DNA from: Candidatus Bathyarchaeota archaeon
GTDB taxonomy: Archaea > Thermoproteota > Bathyarchaeia > TCS64
Reading direction: 5' to 3'
DNA length: 29,338 bases
Assembly (NCBI GenBank): GCA_030669135.1
Contig: DAOVEE010000001.1
Coordinates: 1-29,338 of the forward strand
Every line of letters begins with the position of its first letter. Position 1 is the first letter of the stretch. The notes beneath the pieces were generated by a model, which saw nothing but the letters and a program-made list of their open reading frames with translations, ran no database searches and was not told where the DNA came from. Positions 1 to 6,271 of the stretch are shown here, piece after piece. Made by a program: the position numbers and the translations under genes.

Positions 1-1
1 A

Positions 2-100
2 GTCGAGTCCATAGACATCATGACGGAGCAGCTCGACTCCCATGACGGAGACACGAGGAACGTGAGCGCCATTACGATTCTGCTGAAAAATGAAGGATAA
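2..100 (+). CDS. C-terminal end of an unidentified gene (partial)
   Basis: An open frame enters from the left edge and stops at TAA 98-100. It gives 32 residues ending in AITILLKNEG. Codons are G/C-ending like those of the real genes nearby, and the stop lies 14 bases before the next start codon, so it is plausibly the tail of a same-strand gene that could be co-transcribed with the cold-shock gene. I do not recognise the protein from this tail. Confidence 0.45.
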   Translation, partial: VESIDIMTEQLDSHDGDTRNVSAITILLKNEG

Positions 101-114
101 GATGGAGGTGAGAC

Positions 115-306
115 ATGTTGGAAGGTACAGTGAAGAGATGGATGAACGGATATGGGTTCATAGGGGTTGACGGAGAAGATGACATCTTCGTCCATAATAC
201 GGATTTAGATGGAACCTACGTGCTGATGCGGAATCAGAAAGTCGAGTTCGATGTCGAGACGACGCCGAAGGGACCTAGAGCGAGAAACGTGAAGGTTATC
301 GATTAA
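115..306 (+). CDS. Cold-shock-domain (CspA-type) nucleic-acid-binding protein
   Basis: This is a 63-residue single cold-shock domain, close to the usual 65-70 residue size. The RNP1-like strand (residues 12-17, YGFIGV) and RNP2-like DIFVH (about residues 23-27) are intact, so it should bind single-stranded RNA or DNA as a five-strand OB barrel. The start is ATG 115, preceded by a strong GGAGGTGA ribosome-binding site about 4 bases upstream. The family usually melts RNA secondary structure and acts as an RNA chaperone. CspA-type proteins are common in bacteria and found in some archaea, so ancient transfer is possible. T-tracts follow the stop at 350-355 and 391-399. Confidence 0.9.
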   Translation: MLEGTVKRWMNGYGFIGVDGEDDIFVHNTDLDGTYVLMRNQKVEFDVETTPKGPRARNVKVID

Positions 307-349
307 AAACATTATGTCTACCCCATGGGTTGACGGACTCACCTTCATC

Positions 350-355
350 TTTTTT
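350..355 (+). terminator. T-tract terminator after the cold-shock gene
   Basis: A T6 run lies about 45 bases after the stop of the cold-shock gene. Archaeal intrinsic termination typically occurs at such T-runs without needing a hairpin. A longer T9 run at 391-399 may act as backup. Confidence 0.45.
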
Positions 356-390
356 AAATAAATTGATGAAATTTCATGTAATTGAATATG

Positions 391-399
391 TTTTTTTTT
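391..399 (+). terminator. T9 tract, second termination site
   Basis: Nine consecutive T residues lie in AT-rich non-coding DNA between the cold-shock gene and the L10e-like remnant. The run fits an archaeal oligo-T terminator for rightward transcription. The rest of the gap, from 400 to about 529, is AT-rich and shows no coding frame. Confidence 0.5.
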
Positions 400-559
400 C
401 GAGTTTAGTTCAATCAATTATGGTTAAATATTTAGAAAACACCTATTTTCTTAAAACTCAAAATGTTTAAATGAGATACTCCATATAAATTGGTAATTAA
501 ACGAGTTCATCGGCAATATTTGCAATAATTTGAGGGAAAACCCCTCTGAGACGAATTTA

Positions 560-945
560 ATGAAGCCAAGTAACTATCGAGAAAAGAACGCCATGACCTA
601 TACTAGGAAAGAGTGCATAGGCGGAATCCCTGGCTCCAAGATCGTGAAGTTCACTATGGGAAACATATCCCGTGACTTCACCCACAAGGTCAATATCATA
701 GCCACTAAGGCCGGCCAGATCAGGCACAACGCGCTGGAGGCAGCGAAGGTCGCCGCCCTGAGGCATCTTGAAGATAGGCTTGAGCGCAGGGACTTCCTCC
801 TGAAGATTGTGCCCTATCCCACCAAGTGCTAAGAGAACATAAACGGGTCAACGTCGCGCAGGCGGACCGGTTCCAGGAGGGAATGAAGAAGGCGTATGGG
901 AAGCCCGTGGCTTATAGTGCCTGCACCTCTCATCGTGAAGCTTAG
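560..945 (+). pseudogene. Ribosomal protein L10e-like pseudogene (frameshifted)
   Basis: From ATG 560 the frame matches the archaeal L10e/L16 N-terminal half: YTRKECIGGIPGSKI, the MGN motif, QIRHNALEAAKVAA and FLLKIVPYP. It hits TAA at 830-832. In the -1 frame, from GTG 829, the protein resumes as VLREHKRVNVAQADRF and GMKKAYGKPVAYSA, corresponding to the conserved LREnK, GADR and FGKPVG segments. That frame stops at TAG 943-945, about 50 residues short of a normal L10e end. A third frame after about 917 may hold a decayed remainder. L10e normally binds 23S rRNA near the A-site. The single-base frameshift and missing C-terminus indicate a dead copy, so a functional L10e is expected elsewhere. 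A sequencing error explains the shift but not the short end. Confidence 0.75.
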
Positions 946-993
946 AGATGTTGGTGGGGAAGTCGACGATAAGCCAGTACATGTATGGAGGTC

Positions 994-1563
994 CTACTGG
1001 TTTGCTTTTTCGACCTTGACCAGGTTCTCGAAGTCGATCCTCAGCTGTCTGACCCAGCCCCTCTCGGCGTGGAAGTCCGCGTTGTCGCATATACACCTGA
1101 CGGGGCACACGAGCTTACCTTTCTTGTATCCTTCACAGTCGTCCTCGGTCTCCGGGACCTTCCCGCATCGCCGTATACAGAGCTTCTTGGTCAGGCTCTG
1201 GATGACGGAAAGCAGCTCCGGGACACCCAGGTTCATCTTCGTCTTTGGCGTCACCATGGTAAAACTATCTTGCCCATTCACGTAGTCGACCGCGCTGGGT
1301 GTATACTTCTCCGCCATGATGATTATCTCTCCATAATCTGTGTCATCATACTTCGAGACTATCTGTTTCACCGATTCGAGGTCCGCCTTCCCGACCTGCC
1401 CATCCTTGTCGACGAACACCTTAACGATAGTGTCCTCTCCTTCTTTGGACTTATAGTCAGCTGTACAGTTCTCGTCGTCGTACCCAGAGAACCTTACTCC
1501 GTGAAGCGTCTTTACCAGCTCCACCTCTGTATCAAGCCAATCCGAATTTACCTTTAAAGCCAT
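994..1563 (-). CDS. Hypothetical protein: Mrr-like nuclease fold plus cysteine-rich C-terminus
   Basis: This 189-residue protein begins at ATG 1563 after an AT-rich region with a TATA-like TATAATATTA near 1593-1602. Residues of about 25-95 have the strand/helix rhythm of a restriction-endonuclease-like (Mrr) domain: a GYDDENC start, a VKVFVDKDGQVG strand, a helix, then EIIIMAEKYTPSAVDYV. The usual E/Q-x-K catalytic motif is not intact (IVK in its place), so nuclease activity is doubtful. Residues of about 130-165 contain a cysteine cluster (CIRRC, then CEG, CPVRCIC) likely to bind zinc. The gene stands alone, convergent with the L10e-like pseudogene. The fold assignment is tentative and no substrate can be inferred. 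Confidence 0.7.
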   Translation of the reverse strand: MALKVNSDWLDTEVELVKTLHGVRFSGYDDENCTADYKSKEGEDTIVKVFVDKDGQVGKADLESVKQIVSKYDDTDYGEIIIMAEKYTPSAVDYVNGQDSFTMVTPKTKMNLGVPELLSVIQSLTKKLCIRRCGKVPETEDDCEGYKKGKLVCPVRCICDNADFHAERGWVRQLRIDFENLVKVEKANQ

Positions 1564-2020
1564 TTTCCTAAAAAATCCTCAACTATTTCTATGTAATATT
1601 ATACGTGATACCGATATATAATCGATATGTAAGAAAATGTAAATAAAGAAAACAATTTTTTATATAAATCAACGTTTAATCATGTGTTTTAAAATTCGAT
1701 GATTTCGAGATTTTGTAATAAAGTGACAATTATTGAAACTGTGTGAAACATTAGAGACCGGGGGTTCTTGTTGCATCAACATAATGTATTCAATGCTTAG
1801 ATCTAGATTTCATCGGGGGCCAAGCTTTCGTAACCCCAACGCATCTCGTCCCTTAACGCCGTATCCACTTATATGTTGTACCAGCTGGTAATTACGAAGT
1901 TTGCAAATGAAATATTCGATTACTTTATATTTCATGCCTTTTTGTGTTCCTTCAAAGGGTAAAGAGATATCGTAAGGTAAACTAAGCCGCGGAGACTCTT
2001 ACCATTAACGTGTGATATAA
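1564..2020. other. AT-rich intergenic region with an internal G/C-rich patch
   Basis: There are 457 bases with no credible coding frame. Both ends are strongly AT-rich with several TATA-like runs. The middle, about 1753-1880, is richer in G and C. Its GGGGTT at 1761-1766 can pair with AACCCC at 1832-1837, and a second G-rich stretch at 1814-1819 could compete for the same C-run. This could be a structured RNA or simply spacer; no tRNA, rRNA, SRP or RNase P RNA consensus was recognised. Confidence 0.3.
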
Positions 2021-2269
2021 ATGTCGTATGAGATTGAGCAGAGTTTCAGAAACATCGTAAGATTCTACGCCTACGAACTATACATGATTGATAAAGGGAA
2101 CAAAGCAACCTCGTTCTTCAATGAGAGACAACGCAGGAGCCTCACCAAGAACGGCGTCTTCGAGAAGATCTATGTGCACAGAGGCTGCAGGCTGAAGATC
2201 TCTGAAAAAGCTAAAGCGATCCTGAGTTCAATCGACCTATCATCCATTGCTTTAACCGATCTTTTATAA
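2021..2269 (+). CDS. Small protein with a possible winged-helix end
   Basis: This 82-residue protein starts at ATG 2021. I do not recognise a named family. The C-terminal half (RSLTKNGVFEK, then KISEKAKAIL) has the pattern of the recognition helix, wing and final helix of archaeal winged-helix proteins (R-L-h-G-hh-K ... LT-KG--hL). The N-terminal half is basic and aromatic, without a membrane segment. It could be a small DNA-binding regulator. No clear Shine-Dalgarno or well-placed TATA box precedes the ATG. The nearest TATA-like TTTATATT is about 90 bases upstream, which is a weakness of this call. Confidence 0.5.
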   Translation: MSYEIEQSFRNIVRFYAYELYMIDKGNKATSFFNERQRRSLTKNGVFEKIYVHRGCRLKISEKAKAILSSIDLSSIALTDLL

Positions 2270-2344
2270 TTTAAACGAGAGGCAACCAACTCTTCTACTC
2301 ATTACTTTTGGACGCAAGTTTAGAGTTTTGTCTCAACCCCTACG

Positions 2345-2352
2345 TTTTTATA
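2345..2352 (+). promoter_or_regulatory. TATA box of the S8e/SRP19/Gar1 cluster
   Basis: TTTTTATA lies 42-49 bases before the TTG start of the S8e gene. This predicts transcription from about 2376 and a short leader that still includes the GAGAGG ribosome-binding site at 2379-2384. Confidence 0.5.
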
Positions 2353-2393
2353 CCCCCTCCCGGTCATAGTGCTAGAACGAGAGGAAAAACACG

Positions 2394-2777
2394 TTGGCTT
2401 GGCACGACAACCTCACCAAACGCAAGAAGACAGGCGGCAAGAAACGCGCGTACCGGACGAAGCGCGTACACGAGCAGGGCAGACACCCCGTCGAGACCGC
2501 CCTCGGCGAGACCAAACGCAAGAAAGTCGAAGGCAGAGCCAGGATTGAGAAGGTCAAGCTAGTAAAAGCCGAGATGGTCAACGTCAGCGACCCTGCCACG
2601 GGCAGGACGGAGCGCCTCAAGATCCTCGACGTCGTCAGAAACCCCGCCAAGGCAGAGTACAACAGGAGAGGCGTCATCACCAAAGGCACAATTATACGCA
2701 CCGAGAAAGGCCTCGCCAAGATCATCTCCAGACCCGGCCAGGACGGCGCCCTCAACGCGGTCGTCGAGGAAGAGTAA
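2394..2777 (+). CDS. rps8e: 30S ribosomal protein S8e
   Basis: This 127-residue protein matches the archaeal S8e length and motifs throughout: the basic N-terminus WHDNLTKRKKTGGKKR, the central ETKRKKVEGR, and the C-terminal VRNPAKAEYNRRGVITKGTI segment. S8e is a small-subunit protein shared by archaea and eukaryotes and absent from bacteria. The start is TTG 2394, with GAGAGG nine bases upstream and a TATA box further up. SRP19 follows after about 40 bases and Gar1 overlaps SRP19, so the three are probably one transcript joining ribosome, protein-targeting and rRNA-modification functions. No oddities beyond the TTG start. Confidence 0.96.
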   Translation: MAWHDNLTKRKKTGGKKRAYRTKRVHEQGRHPVETALGETKRKKVEGRARIEKVKLVKAEMVNVSDPATGRTERLKILDVVRNPAKAEYNRRGVITKGTIIRTEKGLAKIISRPGQDGALNAVVEEE

Positions 2778-2817
2778 CCTTCTTAGCCGGAGACCCGGCA
2801 AACCTATGTGAACAGCC

Positions 2818-3096
2818 TTGAGGGGAAAGGGTAAACTCCGCGTTTGGCCAGTATACTTCGACGCCAGTTATAGCAGAGGAGAGGGAAGGAGAGTCCCCCG
2901 ATCCAAGGCTGTCAGGAGCCCCAAGGCAGAGGACATCGAGAAAGCAGCTAGGAGGCTCGGACTCAACCCAGTTCTGGAGCCCGCGGCCACTTACAGCAAG
3001 CACCCGTGGAGGCCTATCGGAGTAGTCCTCGTGGACAAGAAGGGCACCAAGACCCGGATCATCAAGGACATCGCCGAGGAGCTGAAGCGGCGATGA
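2818..3096 (+). CDS. srp19: Signal recognition particle 19 kDa protein (SRP19)
   Basis: This 92-residue protein matches archaeal SRP19, usually 90-100 residues. It has the VWPVYFDASYSR start, GRRVPRSKAV, the helix EDIEKAARRLGL, and the YSKHPW segment that contacts 7S RNA helices 6 and 8. SRP19 binds SRP RNA and orders the SRP54 site for co-translational targeting of membrane proteins. The first possible start is TTG 2818, because an in-frame TGA lies at 2809-2811. There is no clear Shine-Dalgarno, so translation may depend on coupling to S8e. Its stop overlaps the Gar1 start (ATGA at 3093-3096). Confidence 0.94.
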   Translation: MRGKGKLRVWPVYFDASYSRGEGRRVPRSKAVRSPKAEDIEKAARRLGLNPVLEPAATYSKHPWRPIGVVLVDKKGTKTRIIKDIAEELKRR

Positions 3097-3380
3097 AGAT
3101 CAAGGCTAAGCTCGGCGACGTGCTGCACCGCTCAGGTAGCAGCGGCCACCTCATAGTCAGGCTAGAGGCCGAGACACACATCGGCGAGCCGGTTTACGAC
3201 ATGAAAGGGACCCGGGTGGGTACCGTCTTCGATATCTTCGGACCCGTGGAGGCACCATTCGCGTCTGTAAGGACCCGCGAAGACGATGAGGAGACCGAAC
3301 ACAAAGCGCTCTTCCTCGGAGAACAGAAGAGGCAGAGCAAGCCAAGAGACAGGTCTAGGCGTCGTAGAAACCGGTCTTAG
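3093..3380 (+). CDS. gar1: H/ACA RNP component Gar1
   Basis: This 95-residue protein carries the Gar1 core beta-barrel: LGDVLHRSGSSGHLIVR, GEPVYDMKGTRVGTVFDIFGPV and the following APFASVR strand. A basic, disordered tail rich in Arg (KPRDRSRRRRNRS) follows and probably binds RNA. With Cbf5, Nop10 and L7Ae, Gar1 forms the RNA-guided pseudouridine synthase; it speeds substrate loading and release. The ATG start at 3093 overlaps the SRP19 stop by the ATGA arrangement typical of translational coupling. Its TAG stop (3378-3380) overlaps the TAA stop of the alanine racemase remnant on the other strand. Confidence 0.92.
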   Translation: MKIKAKLGDVLHRSGSSGHLIVRLEAETHIGEPVYDMKGTRVGTVFDIFGPVEAPFASVRTREDDEETEHKALFLGEQKRQSKPRDRSRRRRNRS

Positions 3381-3763
3381 GCAGGGTTCAGGCAGTCTCT
3401 TACCCCCATGACTTCACCGCCCTTTAGGTACACCCTAGGCACTCTTCTACCCACCCCGCACGTCACCTCGTGGGCGATGGTGCCGAGCCACCCTGCTACC
3501 TCCTCCATTGTTGGAGCGCCGTCAGAGCCGTCCCCGAACAGCGTCACGGTGTCGCTAACCTCGACCTGCCCTATATCCGTCACGTCTACCATGCACTGAT
3601 CCATGCACACACTCCCGACGATTGGGGCCCGGCGTCCATCGATAGTCACCTCCCCGACGTTGCTCAGACCCCTGCTGTAGCCGTCGGCGTAGCCGACGGG
3701 AAGCGTGTCTATCCTGCTCTTCCTCTCAGTGCTGTGGGGGAGGCCGTAGCTAAGCCCCGTGCC
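3377..3763 (-). pseudogene. Alanine racemase, C-terminal domain remnant
   Basis: Read on the minus strand from 3763, the frame gives GTGLSYGLPHSTE, IDTLPVGYADGYSRGLSNVG and APIVGSVCMDQCMVDVT, ending with a GTIAHEVTCGVGRRVPRVY segment. This is the beta-strand C-terminal domain of PLP-dependent alanine racemase, including the SYG that carries the catalytic tyrosine and the C/S-MDQ dimer motif. The N-terminal PLP barrel, about 240 residues with the catalytic lysine, is absent, and an in-frame TGA lies at 3782-3784. A GTG at 3649 could start 90 residues, but that would omit SYG and GYADGYSR. The fragment is a truncated relic; the reading frame itself is still clean, suggesting recent loss or retention by chance. 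Alanine racemase is rare in archaea, so a bacterial origin is likely. Confidence 0.85.
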
Positions 3764-3867
3764 GGGCGGATCATGTGAGTTTCATGGATCATAGAGAATT
3801 GTTAAACGGCGGACACTATAAATCTTGGAGGTTTATCCTAGTAACCTCGCTCCAGTTCGGTGTTTGG

Positions 3868-3940
3868 CGCGGTCGGCAGGATTCGAACCCGCGACCCCGG
3901 GTTCCGAAGACCCGTGCTCTATCCACTGAGCTACGACCGC
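3868..3940 (-). tRNA. tRNA-Arg (anticodon UCG)
   Basis: The minus strand from 3940 folds as a full cloverleaf: acceptor GCGGTCG with CGACCGC, D stem GCTC/GAGC, anticodon stem CGGGT/ACCCG with loop CTTCGGA (anticodon TCG), a five-base variable loop GGGTC, and T stem GCGGG/CCTGC with loop TTCGAAT. The discriminator is G, and the next three bases read CCA, so CCA appears encoded (3865-3867). There is no intron. UCG reads the CGN arginine box. The gene sits between two racemase-family fragments. Confidence 0.96.
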
Positions 3941-3995
3941 CCATGGTTCAGAGATTCGCACACTAGAAAAGGGTTACCCCTCCACGGGTTGAACC

Positions 3996-4001
3996 TAAAT
4001 A
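3996..4001 (+). promoter_or_regulatory. TATA box of the RNase P operon
   Basis: TAAATA lies 23-28 bases before the GTG at 4024. That spacing puts the transcription start at or beside the GTG, so the first gene of the operon is probably translated from a leaderless mRNA. Confidence 0.55.
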
Positions 4002-4023
4002 CCTGTAGCTCGACACGATACAC

Positions 4024-4203
4024 GTGAACACCGAGGTCAACCTGCCATACGGAGAGACGAGTTTAAGACAGAGCATTCCCGACAGATTCGGATGCACCTT
4101 GCTGGAGCCGAGGGACGTGAAGAAGGCTCTCGACGCCGTTGACCAGGATCCTAAGATAAGCATAATACCCGGGGGTCCGTCTACGATTTCACTGTTGGAG
4201 TGA
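4024..4203 (+). CDS. 59-residue leader-position ORF resembling a LarA N-terminus
   Basis: GTG 4024 to TGA 4201-4203 encodes 59 residues. The start EVNLPYGETSLRQSIPD resembles the first strand pair of the LarA/DUF2088 family, which typically opens with a LPYG or PYGK motif; compare LPYGETEVYVSV in the full-length family member at 20582-21817. The rest of a LarA protein (about 350 residues) is missing. A TATA box 23-28 bases upstream predicts leaderless translation from this GTG, and the stop overlaps the next gene's start (GTGATGG). It is therefore probably transcribed and translated, whether as a truncated relic or a small protein with a coupling role. The LarA similarity rests on about 20 residues and is tentative. 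Confidence 0.55.
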   Translation: MNTEVNLPYGETSLRQSIPDRFGCTLLEPRDVKKALDAVDQDPKISIIPGGPSTISLLE

Positions 4204-4670
4204 TGGTTATGCGGCCTGAGAGGGTGGTTCAGAGCGTCGAGGTTACCGCGCTGGTCCACGCGACGGAGGACGAGTCCAAGGTAAGGAAAGCCGTCCTGAA
4301 CCTTTTGCCACCGGGCATCGATCCTCCGGCCCTCAAGGCCGTCAAGCTGCAGGGCTACTATGGGGACCCCTTAACCGCCCTCAAGCTCAACGTGAAGCAC
4401 AGGAAGCCCGCCACGGATCTGCTTGAGCACGTCGTCAGACGGCTCTCGTCTCTGGATCTCCAGGCCTTCCTAGATGAGCTGCCCCAGCGCATCGACGAAT
4501 CGAAGAACCTTTACATCAGGCTCGACAAGCAGAAGGCGTACACCGGGAAGGCGGTGTTGGAGAGGCATGACTCCATCAGGGTCAAGGCGAAGCTCCGGCT
4601 CCCCCACAAGGCGGACCCCGTAGAGTCCATACGGATGTACATAGAATCCTTGGAGACGTATCCGACATGA
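4203..4670 (+). CDS. PF01877/COG1325 RNA-binding protein of the exosome/RNase P neighbourhood
   Basis: About 155 residues match the archaeal PF01877 family: ALVHATEDESKVRKAVLNLL, LQGYYGDPL, and NLYIRLDKQKAYTGKAVL, followed by a VKAKLRLPHKADP strand. The family has been called a predicted exosome subunit and is commonly encoded beside RNase P and exosome genes in archaea, as here. Its fold resembles ribosomal L5-type RNA-binding domains. Possible starts are GTG 4200, ATG 4203 and ATG 4209; all overlap or abut the preceding stop, so coupling is likely. Its own stop overlaps the Rnp3 start (ATGA). The molecular role is not established. Confidence 0.88.
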   Translation: MVMRPERVVQSVEVTALVHATEDESKVRKAVLNLLPPGIDPPALKAVKLQGYYGDPLTALKLNVKHRKPATDLLEHVVRRLSSLDLQAFLDELPQRIDESKNLYIRLDKQKAYTGKAVLERHDSIRVKAKLRLPHKADPVESIRMYIESLETYPT

Positions 4671-5341
4671 GGCGCTTCATAGACCTCCAAATACTCCCCG
4701 GGCCAGGGAAGACGGCTGAGATGCTGAGCCACGCCAACCACTTGGGATACTCTGCGGTCGGCTGCGGGGGGGACCCCCCGTCTGACGCTTCCATCGACGT
4801 AATATCCCGGCTTGACGTCGCGCCTAGGAGCCAGCAGGACCTACAGCGCATGCTCAAAGGGAACAGACGGAAGCATGAGGTGATATCGGTTCTGTGTCTA
4901 TCTAAGGGCGTGGCCCGCCGGGCGGCCAAGAACCCCAGGGTAGATCTTCTGAGGTTCCCGAGGTGCCCTTCGAGGAGGACAGTCTGGCTTGACAGACAGC
5001 AGGCGGCGTTGGCGGGTGAAGGGGGCTGCCAATTCGAGGTGGTGGCTAGTGACTTACTTACCCAGGACCCTGAGAAGCTGGGCTACGTCATCAAGCAACT
5101 GGAAAAGGAGGTCTTGAACGCCCGAAGATACGACGTGCCCGTGGTGCTCTCCAGTGGAGCCGACTCTGTTAACGGTATGAGGGCCCCGAGGTCGTTAGCC
5201 GCGTTGATGAGCCTCATCGGGTTGGGCGAGGAGGAGTCGCTGGACCTGGTCTCCGTGAACCCATGGGCCCTGGTCGAAAGAAACCGTGATAAGCTCTCCG
5301 CGTCATATGTTTCACCCGGAGTCCGGGTGATGGATTCTTGA
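4667..5341 (+). CDS. rnp3: Ribonuclease P protein component 3 (Rpp30)
   Basis: This 224-residue protein has the PHP-like TIM-barrel pattern of archaeal Rpp30: start FIDLQILP, an ISVLCLSKGVARRAAKNPRV segment, DLLRFPR, then VVLSSGADSVNGMRAPRSL and LVSVNPWALVERNRDKL before a PGV end. With Pop5 it activates the catalytic domain of RNase P RNA for tRNA 5' processing. The start at ATG 4667 overlaps the upstream stop, and the stop overlaps the next gene (TTGA at 5338-5341). The other RNase P proteins (Pop5, Rpp21, Rpp29) are not in this window. Length and conserved segments are normal. Confidence 0.92.
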   Translation: MRRFIDLQILPGPGKTAEMLSHANHLGYSAVGCGGDPPSDASIDVISRLDVAPRSQQDLQRMLKGNRRKHEVISVLCLSKGVARRAAKNPRVDLLRFPRCPSRRTVWLDRQQAALAGEGGCQFEVVASDLLTQDPEKLGYVIKQLEKEVLNARRYDVPVVLSSGADSVNGMRAPRSLAALMSLIGLGEEESLDLVSVNPWALVERNRDKLSASYVSPGVRVMDS

Positions 5342-6075
5342 CCGAGAAGGCGAAGATAGACATACTGGTTCACTGCTTCTACCACAGGGTGGGTCTTCAC
5401 AGGGGGCACCCCGTGCTGAGCGTCAGATGGCCCCTCACGCCGATGCCTCAGGAGACGGTGAACGAGGTTTATGGAGGCAAGGTCTTCAGCCTAGGGAGCA
5501 CAAACACTGTGCTCATAAGGGACGGAGACCTGAACATGGTCCACGACCCAGGTATACTGCAGCTGGGCAGGTACGGCACCCTAAAGATGAGACTGGAGGA
5601 GTTCGGGCTGAAGCCGAACGACATAGACGTCGTGATCAACAGCCACTGCCACTACGACCACATAGAGGCTAACTACATGTTCAAGGGCAAGCCGCTCTAC
5701 GTCCACGAGGAGGAGGTAAAGTTCTGCGACAGGCTGTACTGGCCCGAGTTCACCGAGGCCTTCATGGGCATCATGGACGTGAAGAGCTTCAACGGCGACG
5801 CACGGGTCTCCGACAACGTGAAGATCATCGAGACGGTGGGCCATACCCCGGGGAGCGTAACGACCCTCGTGGACACGGAGGACGGCCTCGTCGCTCTGGT
5901 GGGGGACGCCGCCATAGTTAAGGAGGACCTGCTGGAGCTGAGACCGCCGAGCGTGGTCACGAAGAACCTTGAGGCCGACGTCGCCGTGGCCAGTCTGCGG
6001 AAGATCAGGGACCTAAACCCCGTCTTGGTGGTGCCCGGCCACGACGCGCCCTTCTCTCCACAAGGTTTAAAATAA
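5338..6075 (+). CDS. Metallo-beta-lactamase-fold hydrolase
   Basis: This 245-residue MBL-fold protein has the complete metal set: H103, H105, D107 and H108 in SHCHYDHIE, H169 in VGHTPGS, D190 in LVGDAA, and the terminal PGHD histidine. This predicts a dinuclear zinc or iron hydrolase; thioesterases, lactonases and phosphodiesterases all share the motif, so the substrate is open. There is no beta-CASP domain, so it is not the RNase J/CPSF type. The TTG start at 5338 overlaps the Rnp3 stop. Cotranscription with Rnp3 suggests co-regulation, though this is not evidence of a tRNA-processing role (tRNase Z is longer and carries an exosite arm that is not seen here). Confidence 0.88.
   Translation: MTEKAKIDILVHCFYHRVGLHRGHPVLSVRWPLTPMPQETVNEVYGGKVFSLGSTNTVLIRDGDLNMVHDPGILQLGRYGTLKMRLEEFGLKPNDIDVVINSHCHYDHIEANYMFKGKPLYVHEEEVKFCDRLYWPEFTEAFMGIMDVKSFNGDARVSDNVKIIETVGHTPGSVTTLVDTEDGLVALVGDAAIVKEDLLELRPPSVVTKNLEADVAVASLRKIRDLNPVLVVPGHDAPFSPQGLK
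6066..6074 (+). promoter_or_regulatory. TATA box of the S30e gene
   Basis: TTTAAAATA overlaps the end of the MBL gene and lies 33-41 bases before the S30e TTG. This gives S30e its own promoter with a leader of roughly ten bases. Confidence 0.5.
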
Positions 6076-6106
6076 TCTGCCCTGTAAGGCTTGGCAGTGA
6101 ATAGAT

Positions 6107-6271
6107 TTGCCGACGCACGGGTCTCTTACTAAAGCAGGAAAGGTAAGAGCTCAGACCCCTAAGATCGATGGCATTGATAGGAAGAGCCCCTCCCCAAAGA
6201 GAAGGAACAAATCTAACTATAAGAAGCGGATTCTCTACGTCAGGGAAGACCGCTTTAGAAGAAGACGTTAG
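6107..6271 (+). CDS. rps30e: 30S ribosomal protein S30e
   Basis: This 54-residue very basic protein is a clear archaeal S30e: it opens PTHGSLTKAGKVRAQTPKI, the family signature (THGSLtkAGKVRsQTPK), continues with SPKRRNKSNYKKR and ends in an Arg-rich tail. S30e is a small-subunit protein of archaea and eukaryotes (the ribosomal half of eukaryotic FAU). The start is TTG 6107, giving the usual N-terminus after Met removal; the preceding GGCAGTGA may serve as a weak ribosome-binding site. Its short length and TTG start make it easy to miss. It overlaps the tail of the minus-strand membrane gene by 17 bases. Confidence 0.94.
   Translation: MPTHGSLTKAGKVRAQTPKIDGIDRKSPSPKRRNKSNYKKRILYVREDRFRRRR

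Noticed and set aside
542..555. CCTCTGAGACGAA occurs here and again near 12300-12313
   Set aside because: A 13-base match between two non-coding stretches; no longer similarity, no direct-repeat structure and no C/D-box pair around either copy, so I treat it as chance.
985..1557. 190-codon plus-strand frame over the hypothetical protein
   Set aside because: It is the antisense shadow of the 994-1563 minus-strand gene. The minus frame has a promoter, a cysteine cluster and a sensible amino-acid composition; the plus product does not.
3377..3649. 90-residue protein from GTG 3649 as an intact gene
   Set aside because: Homology to alanine racemase extends upstream of this GTG to about 3763, so the start is internal to a truncated domain and the PLP barrel is missing.
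4024..4203. The mini-ORF as a full, functional LarA
   Set aside because: Only about 20 residues resemble the LarA start; the cofactor and catalytic domains are absent.
5338..6075. MBL protein as tRNase Z because of its RNase P neighbour
   Set aside because: It lacks the tRNase Z exosite arm and its sequence signatures, and is closer to generic MBL hydrolases.
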